From UBA1479 sp040221095 (GTDB lineage Bacteria; Pseudomonadota; Alphaproteobacteria; Rhodospirillales; Casp-alpha2): a stretch of 64,000 nucleotides of DNA. Numbering within the stretch: position 1 is the first letter of the stretch; each line of letters starts with the position of its first letter. Shown piece after piece: positions 8,385 to 16,441 of this stretch. The stretch is taken from assembly GCA_040221095.1 (NCBI GenBank), contig JAVJVP010000003.1, positions 248,001 through 312,000 on the forward strand, written 5' to 3'. Below the pieces are notes generated by a model. The model searched no databases, had not been told where the DNA came from, and was given only the letters and a program-made list of their open reading frames with translations. The position numbers and the translations under genes were made by a program.

Positions 8385-9202
8385 GAGCAGATCTCCACCA
8401 GTTCGGCAAGCGCCTGTTTGTATTCTTCCGGGTTGGGTGAGCGGTAATGCCAGATGGCGCCATGCTCCATGTAGGAAACGCCGCGGCCCTTGACCGTGTT
8501 CCCGATGAGCATGAACGGCTTGCCGCCCTTGCGCGACACCACTGCGTTATATACGGCATCGGCGTCGTGGCCGTTGACCTCGGCCGTTTCCCAGTTGAAG
8601 GCCTCGAGCTTCTCGCGGATGGGATAGAACTTGGGGTGGGTCTCGGCAGTATTGCCGAAAGACTGCATCCCGTTGTGGTCGAGAAGGGCGACGAGGTTGT
8701 CGACACCAAGGTTGGCGGCCATCATCATGCACTCCCAGGTCGAACCTTCCTGCAGCTCGCCGTCGCTCAGCACCGTGAAGACGACGCCGTCGTTCTTGTG
8801 CACGAAGCGTTCGGCATAAGCCATGCCGATAGCGAGACCCATGCCGTGCCCGAGGGAGCCGGTCGACGCCTCGATGCCGGGCACGCCGTAATCGGGATGG
8901 CAGCCGAGCCGTCCTTCAGGCTTGCAATAGAGGTCGAGGTCGCGACGTTCTAGGACGCCAAGTTCCTCCAGGATCACGTACTGGGCCATGCAGCCGTGCC
9001 CCTTGGACATCACGAAGGTGTCCGGGGAGTTGCCGGACCCGGGCCCGCGCATCAGGCCGTTGTAGATCACATCAACCATTTCCAGGCACGAGAACGCGCC
9101 AGCGGCGTGCAATGCCTGGACCTGCTGGGAAATCTCCAAGATTCTGCGCCGGTATCCCATGCACCGTTGTCGTGAGGCGGTAATGTCAAAGTCGTTACGC
9201 AT
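8381..9202 (-). CDS. Transketolase, N-terminal (ThDP-binding) subunit
   Basis: A 273-residue N-terminal half of a split transketolase. SKGHGCMAQY, GSLGHGMGLAIGMA and the ThDP motif GELQEGSTWE...LDHNGMQSFG are all visible. It pairs with the next gene (ATGA overlap). In a glycan operon that also encodes a transaldolase, the enzyme could supply sedoheptulose 7-phosphate or attach a two-carbon unit to a sugar. The chromosome surely has another full transketolase for central metabolism, so this copy is likely dedicated. Confidence 0.9.
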   Translation of the reverse strand: MRNDFDITASRQRCMGYRRRILEISQQVQALHAAGAFSCLEMVDVIYNGLMRGPGSGNSPDTFVMSKGHGCMAQYVILEELGVLERRDLDLYCKPEGRLGCHPDYGVPGIEASTGSLGHGMGLAIGMAYAERFVHKNDGVVFTVLSDGELQEGSTWECMMMAANLGVDNLVALLDHNGMQSFGNTAETHPKFYPIREKLEAFNWETAEVNGHDADAVYNAVVSRKGGKPFMLIGNTVKGRGVSYMEHGAIWHYRSPNPEEYKQALAELVEICS

Positions 9203-9227
9203 GTTCAGTATTCACCTTTGTTTGAAA

Positions 9228-10742
9228 TCAGGTGTCGGACGTAAGCGGGGGCAGAAGATCGCGATGCCGGTTCAGGAAGGCCGAGCCGATCCGGCAGTTC
9301 AACGGAACACCCGGAAGGCCGACCAGCGTACCGACTTCGGCCGTAAGGGCGCGGAAGCGCGCCTGTAGGGCGTCGTCTTCCTGGTCGTGCTGAGCCAGTT
9401 GATCCATCATCTCCTCGACGACTTCAAGCAGTTCCTCGGGGGTGTTGTTGATGATCGTGACGTCGAAGACCTCGCGGTAGAGGGCGTCGTTGCCCGCATT
9501 GTTGAACGGCGGCCCCATAAGGTCGGCGAACGGCATCAATTCTCCGGTTCGGCGGTAACGAGTCAGCTTCGGCAAAAACAGATCCTTGGTTCCCAGGGAC
9601 AGCGTCGATGTTGGAAGGTAGTTCGTCTGCACGATCGGCCGTCCGAAGGCATGGGCGACAGTATAAAGACCCGATGACGTTCCGATAAAAAAGCGGCAGG
9701 CGCCGCAAAGGAACACGTCCATCCAGTCCTGGCGCAGGGTGGAAGTAGCATAGTCGACCACGCGATCGATGGCCGGTAGCGGCGTCATCGACGGATCGCC
9801 CATGCGGAACACCCAGCCACCCCGACGGGTCACGGCTTCGATGGCGGGGATGTAGTCGCTGATGGGGGCTTGGCGAAACGGCTCGTTCCCCTTGGCGCCG
9901 CCTTCACGGACATGCAAACAGACGAACCAGTCGTCTTCGTCGAGACCGATTTCCCGGAGCACCGACATCCCGCGTTCGCGGTCGACGGGGCGCAGGCTGA
10001 AGATAGGCGATCGGTTCTCGTCCTCCCACTGCTGGCCGGCGAGAGCAAGCGCGGAATGGGTCGGCAGGTACCTGCCGCTAAACTTGATCGGGCCGGAGTC
10101 ATCATCAGTCAACGATGCCAACATCGGCGTCAACGCGCGGATGGTTTCAGGATCATCTATTACCGTCATGTAGTCCCGCCAATAAGTCAGCATGTGCGGG
10201 TTGACGAAATCTCCCGCCCGGCGGCGATCGTAAAGCAGGAACAACCGGGACGTCTCGCCGTCGAGTGTCCGACACTTTACAAGGCTTTCGTAGACGGCCG
10301 TGTTACCGATTGTCCGCATCAACGGATACGGCGGAATGCATCGGATGCCCAGTCGGTCGAGTTGGCGTGAGGCGGCGTAGGCGTCTTTCGCCTCGCCATA
10401 GGCGACAAGGCGGCGATAGAAGGCGTCCACGTCCCCAGCGAGCGAATGACAAGTCGACGCCAGGCGGTGGGCAAGGAACAGGGCAGTGTTGCCGGCGACG
10501 GCGTCGTCCAAATGGCGGACCGCATCGTCCGCCAGTTCGCGCAACCCGCGGGGAGAGCGTCGCTGCCCGGAAGCGACCTGCTTAATGACGGCGAACCGGC
10601 GAAAGCCTTCCCTGAGGCTGGCCTGTGCGGTCAACCGTGATCCTGACGGCAGGAGAACGAGAAGAACCGGGTCGAGATACCTGAGCAGCAGGCGACCTAC
10701 CGACCGTATCGCATAGTGGGCTTGAGCGAGCCGCCGCCTCAT
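9228..10742 (-). CDS. Putative glycosyltransferase, TIGR04372-type
   Basis: A 504-residue protein. The N-terminal 60 residues are basic and hydrophobic, suited to membrane association. The C-terminal half has the blocks FVCLHVREGG, DYIPAIEAVTRRGGWVFRMGDPSM, DWMDVFLCGACRFFIGTSSG and DLFLPKL that I recognise from the TIGR04372 group of putative glycosyltransferases. It probably adds the activated sugar to a lipid carrier or growing chain. It starts with an ATGA overlap to the SDR gene and is the only obvious glycosyltransferase in the visible operon, so further transferases may lie to the left of the window or elsewhere. Confidence 0.75.
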   Translation of the reverse strand: MRRRLAQAHYAIRSVGRLLLRYLDPVLLVLLPSGSRLTAQASLREGFRRFAVIKQVASGQRRSPRGLRELADDAVRHLDDAVAGNTALFLAHRLASTCHSLAGDVDAFYRRLVAYGEAKDAYAASRQLDRLGIRCIPPYPLMRTIGNTAVYESLVKCRTLDGETSRLFLLYDRRRAGDFVNPHMLTYWRDYMTVIDDPETIRALTPMLASLTDDDSGPIKFSGRYLPTHSALALAGQQWEDENRSPIFSLRPVDRERGMSVLREIGLDEDDWFVCLHVREGGAKGNEPFRQAPISDYIPAIEAVTRRGGWVFRMGDPSMTPLPAIDRVVDYATSTLRQDWMDVFLCGACRFFIGTSSGLYTVAHAFGRPIVQTNYLPTSTLSLGTKDLFLPKLTRYRRTGELMPFADLMGPPFNNAGNDALYREVFDVTIINNTPEELLEVVEEMMDQLAQHDQEDDALQARFRALTAEVGTLVGLPGVPLNCRIGSAFLNRHRDLLPPLTSDT

Positions 10743-11671
10743 CGAAGGGAGCCCGCCGTCTTGCCGTGGCCGGCGTCAGCGCCGAGACGCTGGGCGTTCC
10801 ATTTAGCGATTAACGTCCGGCAGACCTCTTCCGGTGTCCGGCGGACGACGCCGGCGCGCGTGAAGAGGGCATCGGATACCAGTGAGTTGTTGATCGGACG
10901 ATGTTCGCCGCAAGTCGAAAAATCGTTGATCAAGGCCGGTTGGACAGAAATGGAGTCCGCCGGTCGGCCCGTCAGGTCCAGCAACTGGTGGAAAAGATCC
11001 CAGTACGTCGTCTCTTCGGGCCCTGCGGCGTGAAACACCCCCGACAGTCGCAGTTCAAGGGCTTTCACGATCACCTCGACCAAATCATCCACATGGATCG
11101 GACAGAAGCGATGGTCCGTCACCAGCCGGACCGTGTTTCCTGAAGCGATGTCGTCAAGCCATCGGGCAAGAAAAGTGCCGCCGGCCGGGTCATCGTCGTA
11201 GGTCTTTCCCGCCCGGAGGACCAGATACTCATCCACGGCATCTCGAAGGTAATGCTCGACCTCCAGCTTTTGAGCACCGTAGCGCAGCGTTGGCGCAGGA
11301 AGGTCGGCCTCCCGATAATTCCCGGCCGTTCCGGGGAACACGGCGTCTGACGAAAGGAACAAGGGGGTGATACCCGCGCCGCGAAGCGTATTGATAACCT
11401 TTATGACGCTCGTGACATTGATCGCCCCGGTCTTGTCGGGCGCGGCTTCGCAGGCGGCAATGTTCGATTCTCCGAACAGGATGACGGCCTGCGATATGCT
11501 GGCGAGGTCGACCACTTCGGCAAGGTTCGTCGTCATTGAATCAAAAGCTACTCCACCCGCGAACGGGGTGCGGCGAAAGGTCGCCAAGGCATGCGCGCCG
11601 AGCCGTCGGCGCAAGCGCGAACCCACATAGCCCGAGCCGCCCAGGATCAGAATTTTACCGGCGTCAGTCAA
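10739..11671 (-). CDS. SDR-family NAD-dependent reductase (RmlD-like)
   Basis: An atypical/extended SDR of about 310 residues: KILILGGSGYVGSRL at the N-terminus, LFLSSDAVFPG, the YGAQKLEVEHYL active-site YxxxK, and a C-terminal region like dTDP-4-dehydrorhamnose reductases. I chose the TTG start at 11671 because it gives MTDAGKILILGG and overlaps the methyltransferase stop by only 8 bp. An ATG at 11743 would add 24 residues unlike the family and overlap by 80 bp. Likely reduces a keto sugar. Substrate unknown. Confidence 0.78.
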   Translation of the reverse strand: MTDAGKILILGGSGYVGSRLRRRLGAHALATFRRTPFAGGVAFDSMTTNLAEVVDLASISQAVILFGESNIAACEAAPDKTGAINVTSVIKVINTLRGAGITPLFLSSDAVFPGTAGNYREADLPAPTLRYGAQKLEVEHYLRDAVDEYLVLRAGKTYDDDPAGGTFLARWLDDIASGNTVRLVTDHRFCPIHVDDLVEVIVKALELRLSGVFHAAGPEETTYWDLFHQLLDLTGRPADSISVQPALINDFSTCGEHRPINNSLVSDALFTRAGVVRRTPEEVCRTLIAKWNAQRLGADAGHGKTAGSLR

Positions 11672-12314
11672 TGATGGTCCAATACCAGTCGCCCGTGTAT
11701 CCGGCCTCTTCAAACAGCTTGGTCCAGCCTTCCGGATAGTCATGGAACTTGGCGGTCAACACCCAGCTTTCGAAGATTTCCTTCTGTTCCGGCGTGCGAT
11801 AGCTGTCGACTTGGATGTAGCCCTTGCCGGGTGCGAGGCGTTCGATCTCGCGCACGGCGCGGAGGCATCCCGCGCGATCCAGGTTATGGATGGTGTTGAT
11901 GGCCAGGACGGCGTCGAAGCTGCCGCTAGGGAACGGCAAATCGTCGCAGGAACCGAGCTGCAGGCGGCCGACGACTTCGGGCTCACAATGCATCAGAGCG
12001 TACTTCGACACGTCGATGCCATAGGCGTCGACGCCCGCCGTCAGAAGATCCTTCACCAGGAAGCCCTTGGCACAGCCAACGTCGAGCACGCGATCTCCGG
12101 GCTTCAGCCCGAAATGGGCGACAATGTCCCTGGCCACGGGAACCCAGCGTCCATCGTAGCGATAGCCGCCGTAACCGTATTCGCGGGGCCCGTCGAAATA
12201 CATCTCGCCATACTCACGGGAAATGCGGATATGTTCGTCGGTCTTTGCCGTCTCGCGCGCCTTTACGTTGCGCTTTCCCTGGGGCAAGGACTTGAGCAGA
12301 TTCACTTCGGTCAT
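11664..12314 (-). CDS. Class I SAM-dependent methyltransferase
   Basis: A 216-residue methyltransferase. Motif I is VLDVGCAKGFLVKDLL, the acidic end of strand 2 is GIDVSKYAL, and the post-motif region reads LPFPSGSFDAVLAINTIHNL, as in the Methyltransf_11 group. A 60-residue N-terminal extension contains YGYGGYRYDGRW. It overlaps both neighbours by a few bases. Likely methylates a nucleotide sugar or glycan hydroxyl; the acceptor is not evident. Confidence 0.82.
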   Translation of the reverse strand: MTEVNLLKSLPQGKRNVKARETAKTDEHIRISREYGEMYFDGPREYGYGGYRYDGRWVPVARDIVAHFGLKPGDRVLDVGCAKGFLVKDLLTAGVDAYGIDVSKYALMHCEPEVVGRLQLGSCDDLPFPSGSFDAVLAINTIHNLDRAGCLRAVREIERLAPGKGYIQVDSYRTPEQKEIFESWVLTAKFHDYPEGWTKLFEEAGYTGDWYWTIID

Positions 12315-13201
12315 TTGGGCGCCTCCGTCATTTCCCGCTGGACGCGGGCCAAGCCATCGTTCAGCCGCGTGTAGCTGAAGGCAGGGAAGGCGGCGAACGT
12401 CGCCGCCGGATCGAACGGGCGGTATCCGTTGTGCGGCATCGCACCCTGGCGGGGTGAGCCCTTGATGGCCACCGCCTTGCCCGACAGCGCGACGGTCATC
12501 TCGGCGATCTCGCGGAAGGAGGTGACCGTGCCCGTGGCCGCGTTCAGGATACCCTTGGATTTATGCCAAGCGATAAGGCGGATCAGTTCGGCCACGTCAC
12601 GCACGTCCACGTGGTCGCGGCGCTCCTCGCCCTCGCCGAACAGGACGATGTCCTCCCCGGCGGCAGCAAGACGGCGGAAGCGGTTGGGGCCGTACCCGTT
12701 GTGCGGATCGGCGGCACCGTAAATCAGCGTTGGGCGCAGGATCGCCAGCTGGCCCTGGACGGCGTCTTTCAGCATCAATTCGCGGGACAGATGCATGACG
12801 CCGTGCAGCGAGCCGGCCTCGGCGCAGGACACTTCATTCAGGGGCTCCATGCTGTCGGCGTAGACGGCGTCGGAGCTGACGTAGATGACGTGCTCCGGTT
12901 GCACCTTGGCAAGCGCGTCGGTGACGCTGCGCATCATGCGGATGTTGCGCCCCAGCATGGCGGCGTCCTTGCAGGGCGCTTCGGCCGAGATGACGACGAA
13001 GGTGTCGGACGGCGCAAGTCGGGCGGCAAGGGCATCCGCCGCGCCATCTGAGTGCAGGTCGATCTCGGCCCGGCCGAGGGCGAGGACGGCGGTGCCTTCG
13101 GCCTCGAAGGCGGCCTTCGTGGCGCTGCCGACGAACCCACGCGCACCCAGGACGACGACCCGGGCCGGCTTGGCCGATTGCGGAAATCCGTGGTTCAGCA
13201 T
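12311..13201 (-). CDS. NAD-dependent epimerase/dehydratase
   Basis: A 296-residue extended SDR: RVVVLGARGFVGSA, the DTFVVISAEAPCKD block, YVSSDAVYAD, and LRPTLIYGAADPHNGYGPNRF. The usual YxxxK lysine is not obvious (HGVMHLSRELML occupies the place), so activity may differ from classical epimerases. The start is ATG at 13201, one base after the FkbM stop. An in-frame TTG at 13213 lies inside the previous gene. It is one of five SDR-type proteins in this operon. Confidence 0.78.
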   Translation of the reverse strand: MLNHGFPQSAKPARVVVLGARGFVGSATKAAFEAEGTAVLALGRAEIDLHSDGAADALAARLAPSDTFVVISAEAPCKDAAMLGRNIRMMRSVTDALAKVQPEHVIYVSSDAVYADSMEPLNEVSCAEAGSLHGVMHLSRELMLKDAVQGQLAILRPTLIYGAADPHNGYGPNRFRRLAAAGEDIVLFGEGEERRDHVDVRDVAELIRLIAWHKSKGILNAATGTVTSFREIAEMTVALSGKAVAIKGSPRQGAMPHNGYRPFDPAATFAAFPAFSYTRLNDGLARVQREMTEAPK

Positions 13202-13202
13202 G

Positions 13203-14192
13203 CTACCGTCCAATTTCCCGTGACACCAAGGACACCAGTCGCCGTCCCCATGACGAACGCGCCAGCAACCGCTTGGCGAGGCTAAAGTTCATCTCGGGCA
13301 GGCTGCGGGCGCGCAGCTTCGCGTTCACCGATTGCAGCGCGGTCACCAGGGAGATCGCCAGGCTGTTCGCTTTTCCGCCGCTGGCCTTGGCAAGGTCGCG
13401 CGCGGCGCCATCAATGACGGACTGATCAAAACCCGCATCCCACAATAGCCATTTCCCGTCGTCGACGAAGCCCAGGTCCATGAGCGCCAGCCCGGCCTTC
13501 AGGACAGCCTCCGAGTTCTGCGCCAGCGTTTCGTTGACGAAGACCGCTTCAGCCCAGATCTTTTTCCCCATTGGATTGTCGTCCCGAGTCTTGTGCTCGG
13601 TGAAGCCGACGAAGCGGAACCCGTATGGGCGCAGCCGGCACACGAAGTCGTCGAACAGCGGCTGGTTCTTGTAGAGCTGGACGAATTCGACCTCCGAATA
13701 AATTACGGAAATCCGTGGCAACAATTCGGGCGCGCCCAACAAGATGTCCAATTCGCAGCCTTGCGTGTCCAGCTTGATGTAGTCGATGGCCGTGAGCCCC
13801 GCGCGTTCGGCCAGGTCGCCCAGCGTAATGCAGTCGACCTGAACTTTGACCACCACATCGAAGCCGCCATCACCGCGCCACCGCCTGACCAGGTCCGTGT
13901 CTGGTTCCAGCAGAGAACTGGCTTGGGGGATCGTGGTCACGTAAAGGTCGTGGGGGCCGGCCTTGCCGGCAATTCCCACATTGTAATTGGTGGTCTTCCG
14001 GTACGCGCAACTTTGCACCGCGGTCGTCCGTGATTCCAATTCCTGGAACGAGTCTTCCCGAGGCTCGACCGCGTGGACCTCGCAGAGGCCTGCCAAGCTC
14101 GGCAGTTCCCGGGTTCCGCCGTCGGCCCCGATATCCACCAGGGTGATCGGCGTGCGCAGAAGGGATCGCCAATCCGACGCGGCGTCAGGCAT
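13203..14192 (-). CDS. FkbM-family methyltransferase
   Basis: About 329 residues. LVDIGADGGTRELP is the SAM-binding motif, and VDCITLGDLAERAGLTAIDYIKLDTQGCELDIL is the FkbM signature block (given here in pieces: VDCITLGDLAE and IDYIKLDTQGCELDIL). FkbM proteins O-methylate sugars and polyketides. I chose ATG at 14192 (MPDAASDWRSLL), which overlaps the upstream dehydrogenase gene by 8 bp; the open frame continues further upstream but inside that gene. The C-terminal 90 residues are outside the core domain. Confidence 0.82.
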   Translation of the reverse strand: MPDAASDWRSLLRTPITLVDIGADGGTRELPSLAGLCEVHAVEPREDSFQELESRTTAVQSCAYRKTTNYNVGIAGKAGPHDLYVTTIPQASSLLEPDTDLVRRWRGDGGFDVVVKVQVDCITLGDLAERAGLTAIDYIKLDTQGCELDILLGAPELLPRISVIYSEVEFVQLYKNQPLFDDFVCRLRPYGFRFVGFTEHKTRDDNPMGKKIWAEAVFVNETLAQNSEAVLKAGLALMDLGFVDDGKWLLWDAGFDQSVIDGAARDLAKASGGKANSLAISLVTALQSVNAKLRARSLPEMNFSLAKRLLARSSWGRRLVSLVSREIGR

Positions 14193-15486
14193 CGAGAACC
14201 GCCGATTCCGAGGCGCGGTCGACAGAACGGCCGAGGGTAAAATGGTCAAGCCCTGCCGCCGTCACCACAGGCGTGGGCAGAAGCCCGTAGGGGTCGATCA
14301 GGGTGCGGCCTCGCATGCGGGCCGCGATTTCTTTGGGGACCAGGTCCCGGTAGGCGGGCCACGGCGTGTCGATCACCACGGCGTCGGCGCCGTCGCAGGC
14401 GTCGAGCGGCGTCGCCGCCCGGCGCAAGCCGGGGACGAGTGTGTCTGCGCGCACTTCCGGATCGTGGGCGGTCACCTGCGTCGCGTCTAGATGAGCGAGC
14501 AGAGCCAGAGATGCGGCGTTCTTGGTGCTGTGGGTGTCTTCCTTGTAGGCTAGGCCGAGCAGGCCGATCACCGCATCGGGTCGGGCGGCGAGAACTTCGT
14601 CCTTCAGCACCCGGTAGCACCAGTCCTTGCGGTGCCGGCTGTTGACCAGCCAGGCGCGGACGATCCCGGCGTCGGTGGCGTGCCGGTCGGCGAGCCCGAT
14701 CACGGTTGCGAGGTCGCGTTCCAGATTTCCGCCGGCCAGACCGAGGCCCGGGGCGATATAGCTTTTCGGGCCGATGCGCGCATCCAGGCGCAGGGCCGGG
14801 ATGATTTCCGACCAGTCGGCGCCGACATGCTCGCAGACCTCGGCCATGGTATTGGCGACGCCGATGGAGGCGACCAGACACATGTTGATGGAAATTTTTG
14901 CCAATTCGGCGCTTTCGTAGCGCATGGGAAGGATGGGGCAGTCGAAGGCGCCGAGGTAGCGTTCGAGGCGCGGATCGATTGCCGCATCCGGTTTTGCGCA
15001 GCCGACGATGAACCGTTCCGGATACATGGCGCGTTCCACCGCGCGGCCGAAGATCAGGGTTTCGACCTGATAATACAGCCGGGCGGGATTGCGGCTCAGG
15101 GTGCGGGTGAAGCCCGGCGGCACTTGGCACAGGACGACCAGCAGCGCATCGTCACTGATGGCGCGTTCGGCCGTCGAGATGATGTCGGTAATGGGGGCGA
15201 GATCGCTCTGGCCGTTGTCGTCGGTCGGAACATCGACGGAGATATAGACGATGTCGCAGCCGGCAAGCGCGGTAACGTCGCTGGTGAAGGTCAGACGTTC
15301 GTGGTTCCGGGCGATCATATCGTCGAGGTCCGGCTCGGCGACGGGAAGGTGCCCGGCGTTGATGGCGTCGACGACCTCTGGGTCGGCGTGATAGCCCACG
15401 ACCCTGAAACCGCGCGCCGCCGATGCCGCCGCCATGTTGAGGCCAAGATGCGTCAGGCCGGCGAAACCGATGACGGGGGCCGTCAT
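14185..15486 (-). CDS. UDP-glucose/nucleotide-sugar dehydrogenase homologue lacking the catalytic Cys
   Basis: A 433-residue UGD-superfamily protein: Rossmann N-domain VIGFAGLTHLGLNMA, the SVDVPTDDNGQSDL block, and the central helix ESAELAKISINMCLVASIGVAN with the expected Lys and Asn. In UGD enzymes the two-step oxidation needs the Cys of GGxCFPKD. Here that site reads AGGNLERDLA (residues 251-260), with Leu255 in the Cys position. A normal NDP-hexuronate product is therefore unlikely. It could perform a single oxidation or another reaction. It overlaps the Gfo/Idh gene by 4 bp (ATGA), which sets the start at 15486. Confidence 0.8.
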   Translation of the reverse strand: MTAPVIGFAGLTHLGLNMAAASAARGFRVVGYHADPEVVDAINAGHLPVAEPDLDDMIARNHERLTFTSDVTALAGCDIVYISVDVPTDDNGQSDLAPITDIISTAERAISDDALLVVLCQVPPGFTRTLSRNPARLYYQVETLIFGRAVERAMYPERFIVGCAKPDAAIDPRLERYLGAFDCPILPMRYESAELAKISINMCLVASIGVANTMAEVCEHVGADWSEIIPALRLDARIGPKSYIAPGLGLAGGNLERDLATVIGLADRHATDAGIVRAWLVNSRHRKDWCYRVLKDEVLAARPDAVIGLLGLAYKEDTHSTKNAASLALLAHLDATQVTAHDPEVRADTLVPGLRRAATPLDACDGADAVVIDTPWPAYRDLVPKEIAARMRGRTLIDPYGLLPTPVVTAAGLDHFTLGRSVDRASESAVLDA

Positions 15487-16436
15487 GCGCCCGCCCCTTC
15501 GCGCACCATGTCGTGCACGCCGGCCTGGGCGGCCAGGTCGCGCAGGGTGCGATTGATCCACAGGTCATTGGCCAGACCATTGGTGCCCGGTGCCTCGGCG
15601 CAGAGCGTCTTGAAATGCACGTATTCCAGGTCCCAGGTCGGGTCGGCCTGCACCAGCGTCACGGCCTCTTCCGGCGGGCGGCCGCTGGGCAGGACGCGGG
15701 TCCGATGGGTAAAGGTCGATGGCCCCCATTTGCACAGGCTTTCGATATGCGCGCTGCCGTGCTCGGCGAAGATGTCGGTGGTGTGGTGGTTGCGCCAGCT
15801 CAACATCGTCATCTCAAGCTGAATGGCCAGGCCGTCGGCGGTGTCGATGACGACATGATCAAAGGATCGGTTTTCGTGACGGTAAGCCCCCCGCACACGG
15901 AAGCGCGCGTCGAAATCCTGACCAAGCCAAAAGCGCAGGGTGTCGAGCAGATGGCTGCCCAGGTCGGGCAGAACGCCGGCACCCTGATCGCGCCAGGCGC
16001 TGTCCCGCACCAGCCGCGCCGTGCCGTTGCCGTAGAACATGCGGAGAGAATAAATCTTGCCCAGGCGGCCGCTCTTGATCAGGTCGGCCATGCGCACGAA
16101 ATGAGGCTCGAAACGATGGTTGTAGGCGGTGTAGCAGACGGCGCCGGTCTTCTCTGCGACGGCACCCAGGCGGATCAGGTCGGCGTCATCGATGGACAGC
16201 AGCGGCTTTTCCACCAGGACATGTTTGCCGGCGGAGAGCAAATAATCCAGCAACTCAATTTTCGCTTCGTCCGGCACGCAGAGCAGCGCAGCGTCGAAGT
16301 CAGCCAGCGGCAAATCGCGTATATCGCGGTGATCGACGCCGTCCTTCACCGGATCAACCGTGGCGACGGCGTCCGCACCTGCGGCAACGAACCGCTTGGC
16401 GCCTTGAACGCCCATTCCGGCGACGATGACCCGCAT
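15483..16436 (-). CDS. Gfo/Idh/MocA-family oxidoreductase
   Basis: A 317-residue NAD(P)-dependent sugar oxidoreductase. The N-terminus is MRVIVAGMGVQGAKRFV. ALLCVPDEAKIELLDYLLSAG precedes the family signature HVLVEKPL (K of EKP). YNHRFEPHF and the DLGSHLLDTLRFWLG block with catalytic His/Asp are present. The start is ATG at 16436, 5 bp after the kinase stop. The family oxidises or reduces sugar hydroxyls, often the 3-position of a nucleotide sugar before transamination, which would fit the operon. Confidence 0.85.
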   Translation of the reverse strand: MRVIVAGMGVQGAKRFVAAGADAVATVDPVKDGVDHRDIRDLPLADFDAALLCVPDEAKIELLDYLLSAGKHVLVEKPLLSIDDADLIRLGAVAEKTGAVCYTAYNHRFEPHFVRMADLIKSGRLGKIYSLRMFYGNGTARLVRDSAWRDQGAGVLPDLGSHLLDTLRFWLGQDFDARFRVRGAYRHENRSFDHVVIDTADGLAIQLEMTMLSWRNHHTTDIFAEHGSAHIESLCKWGPSTFTHRTRVLPSGRPPEEAVTLVQADPTWDLEYVHFKTLCAEAPGTNGLANDLWINRTLRDLAAQAGVHDMVREGAGA

Positions 16437-16441
16437 GCCGG

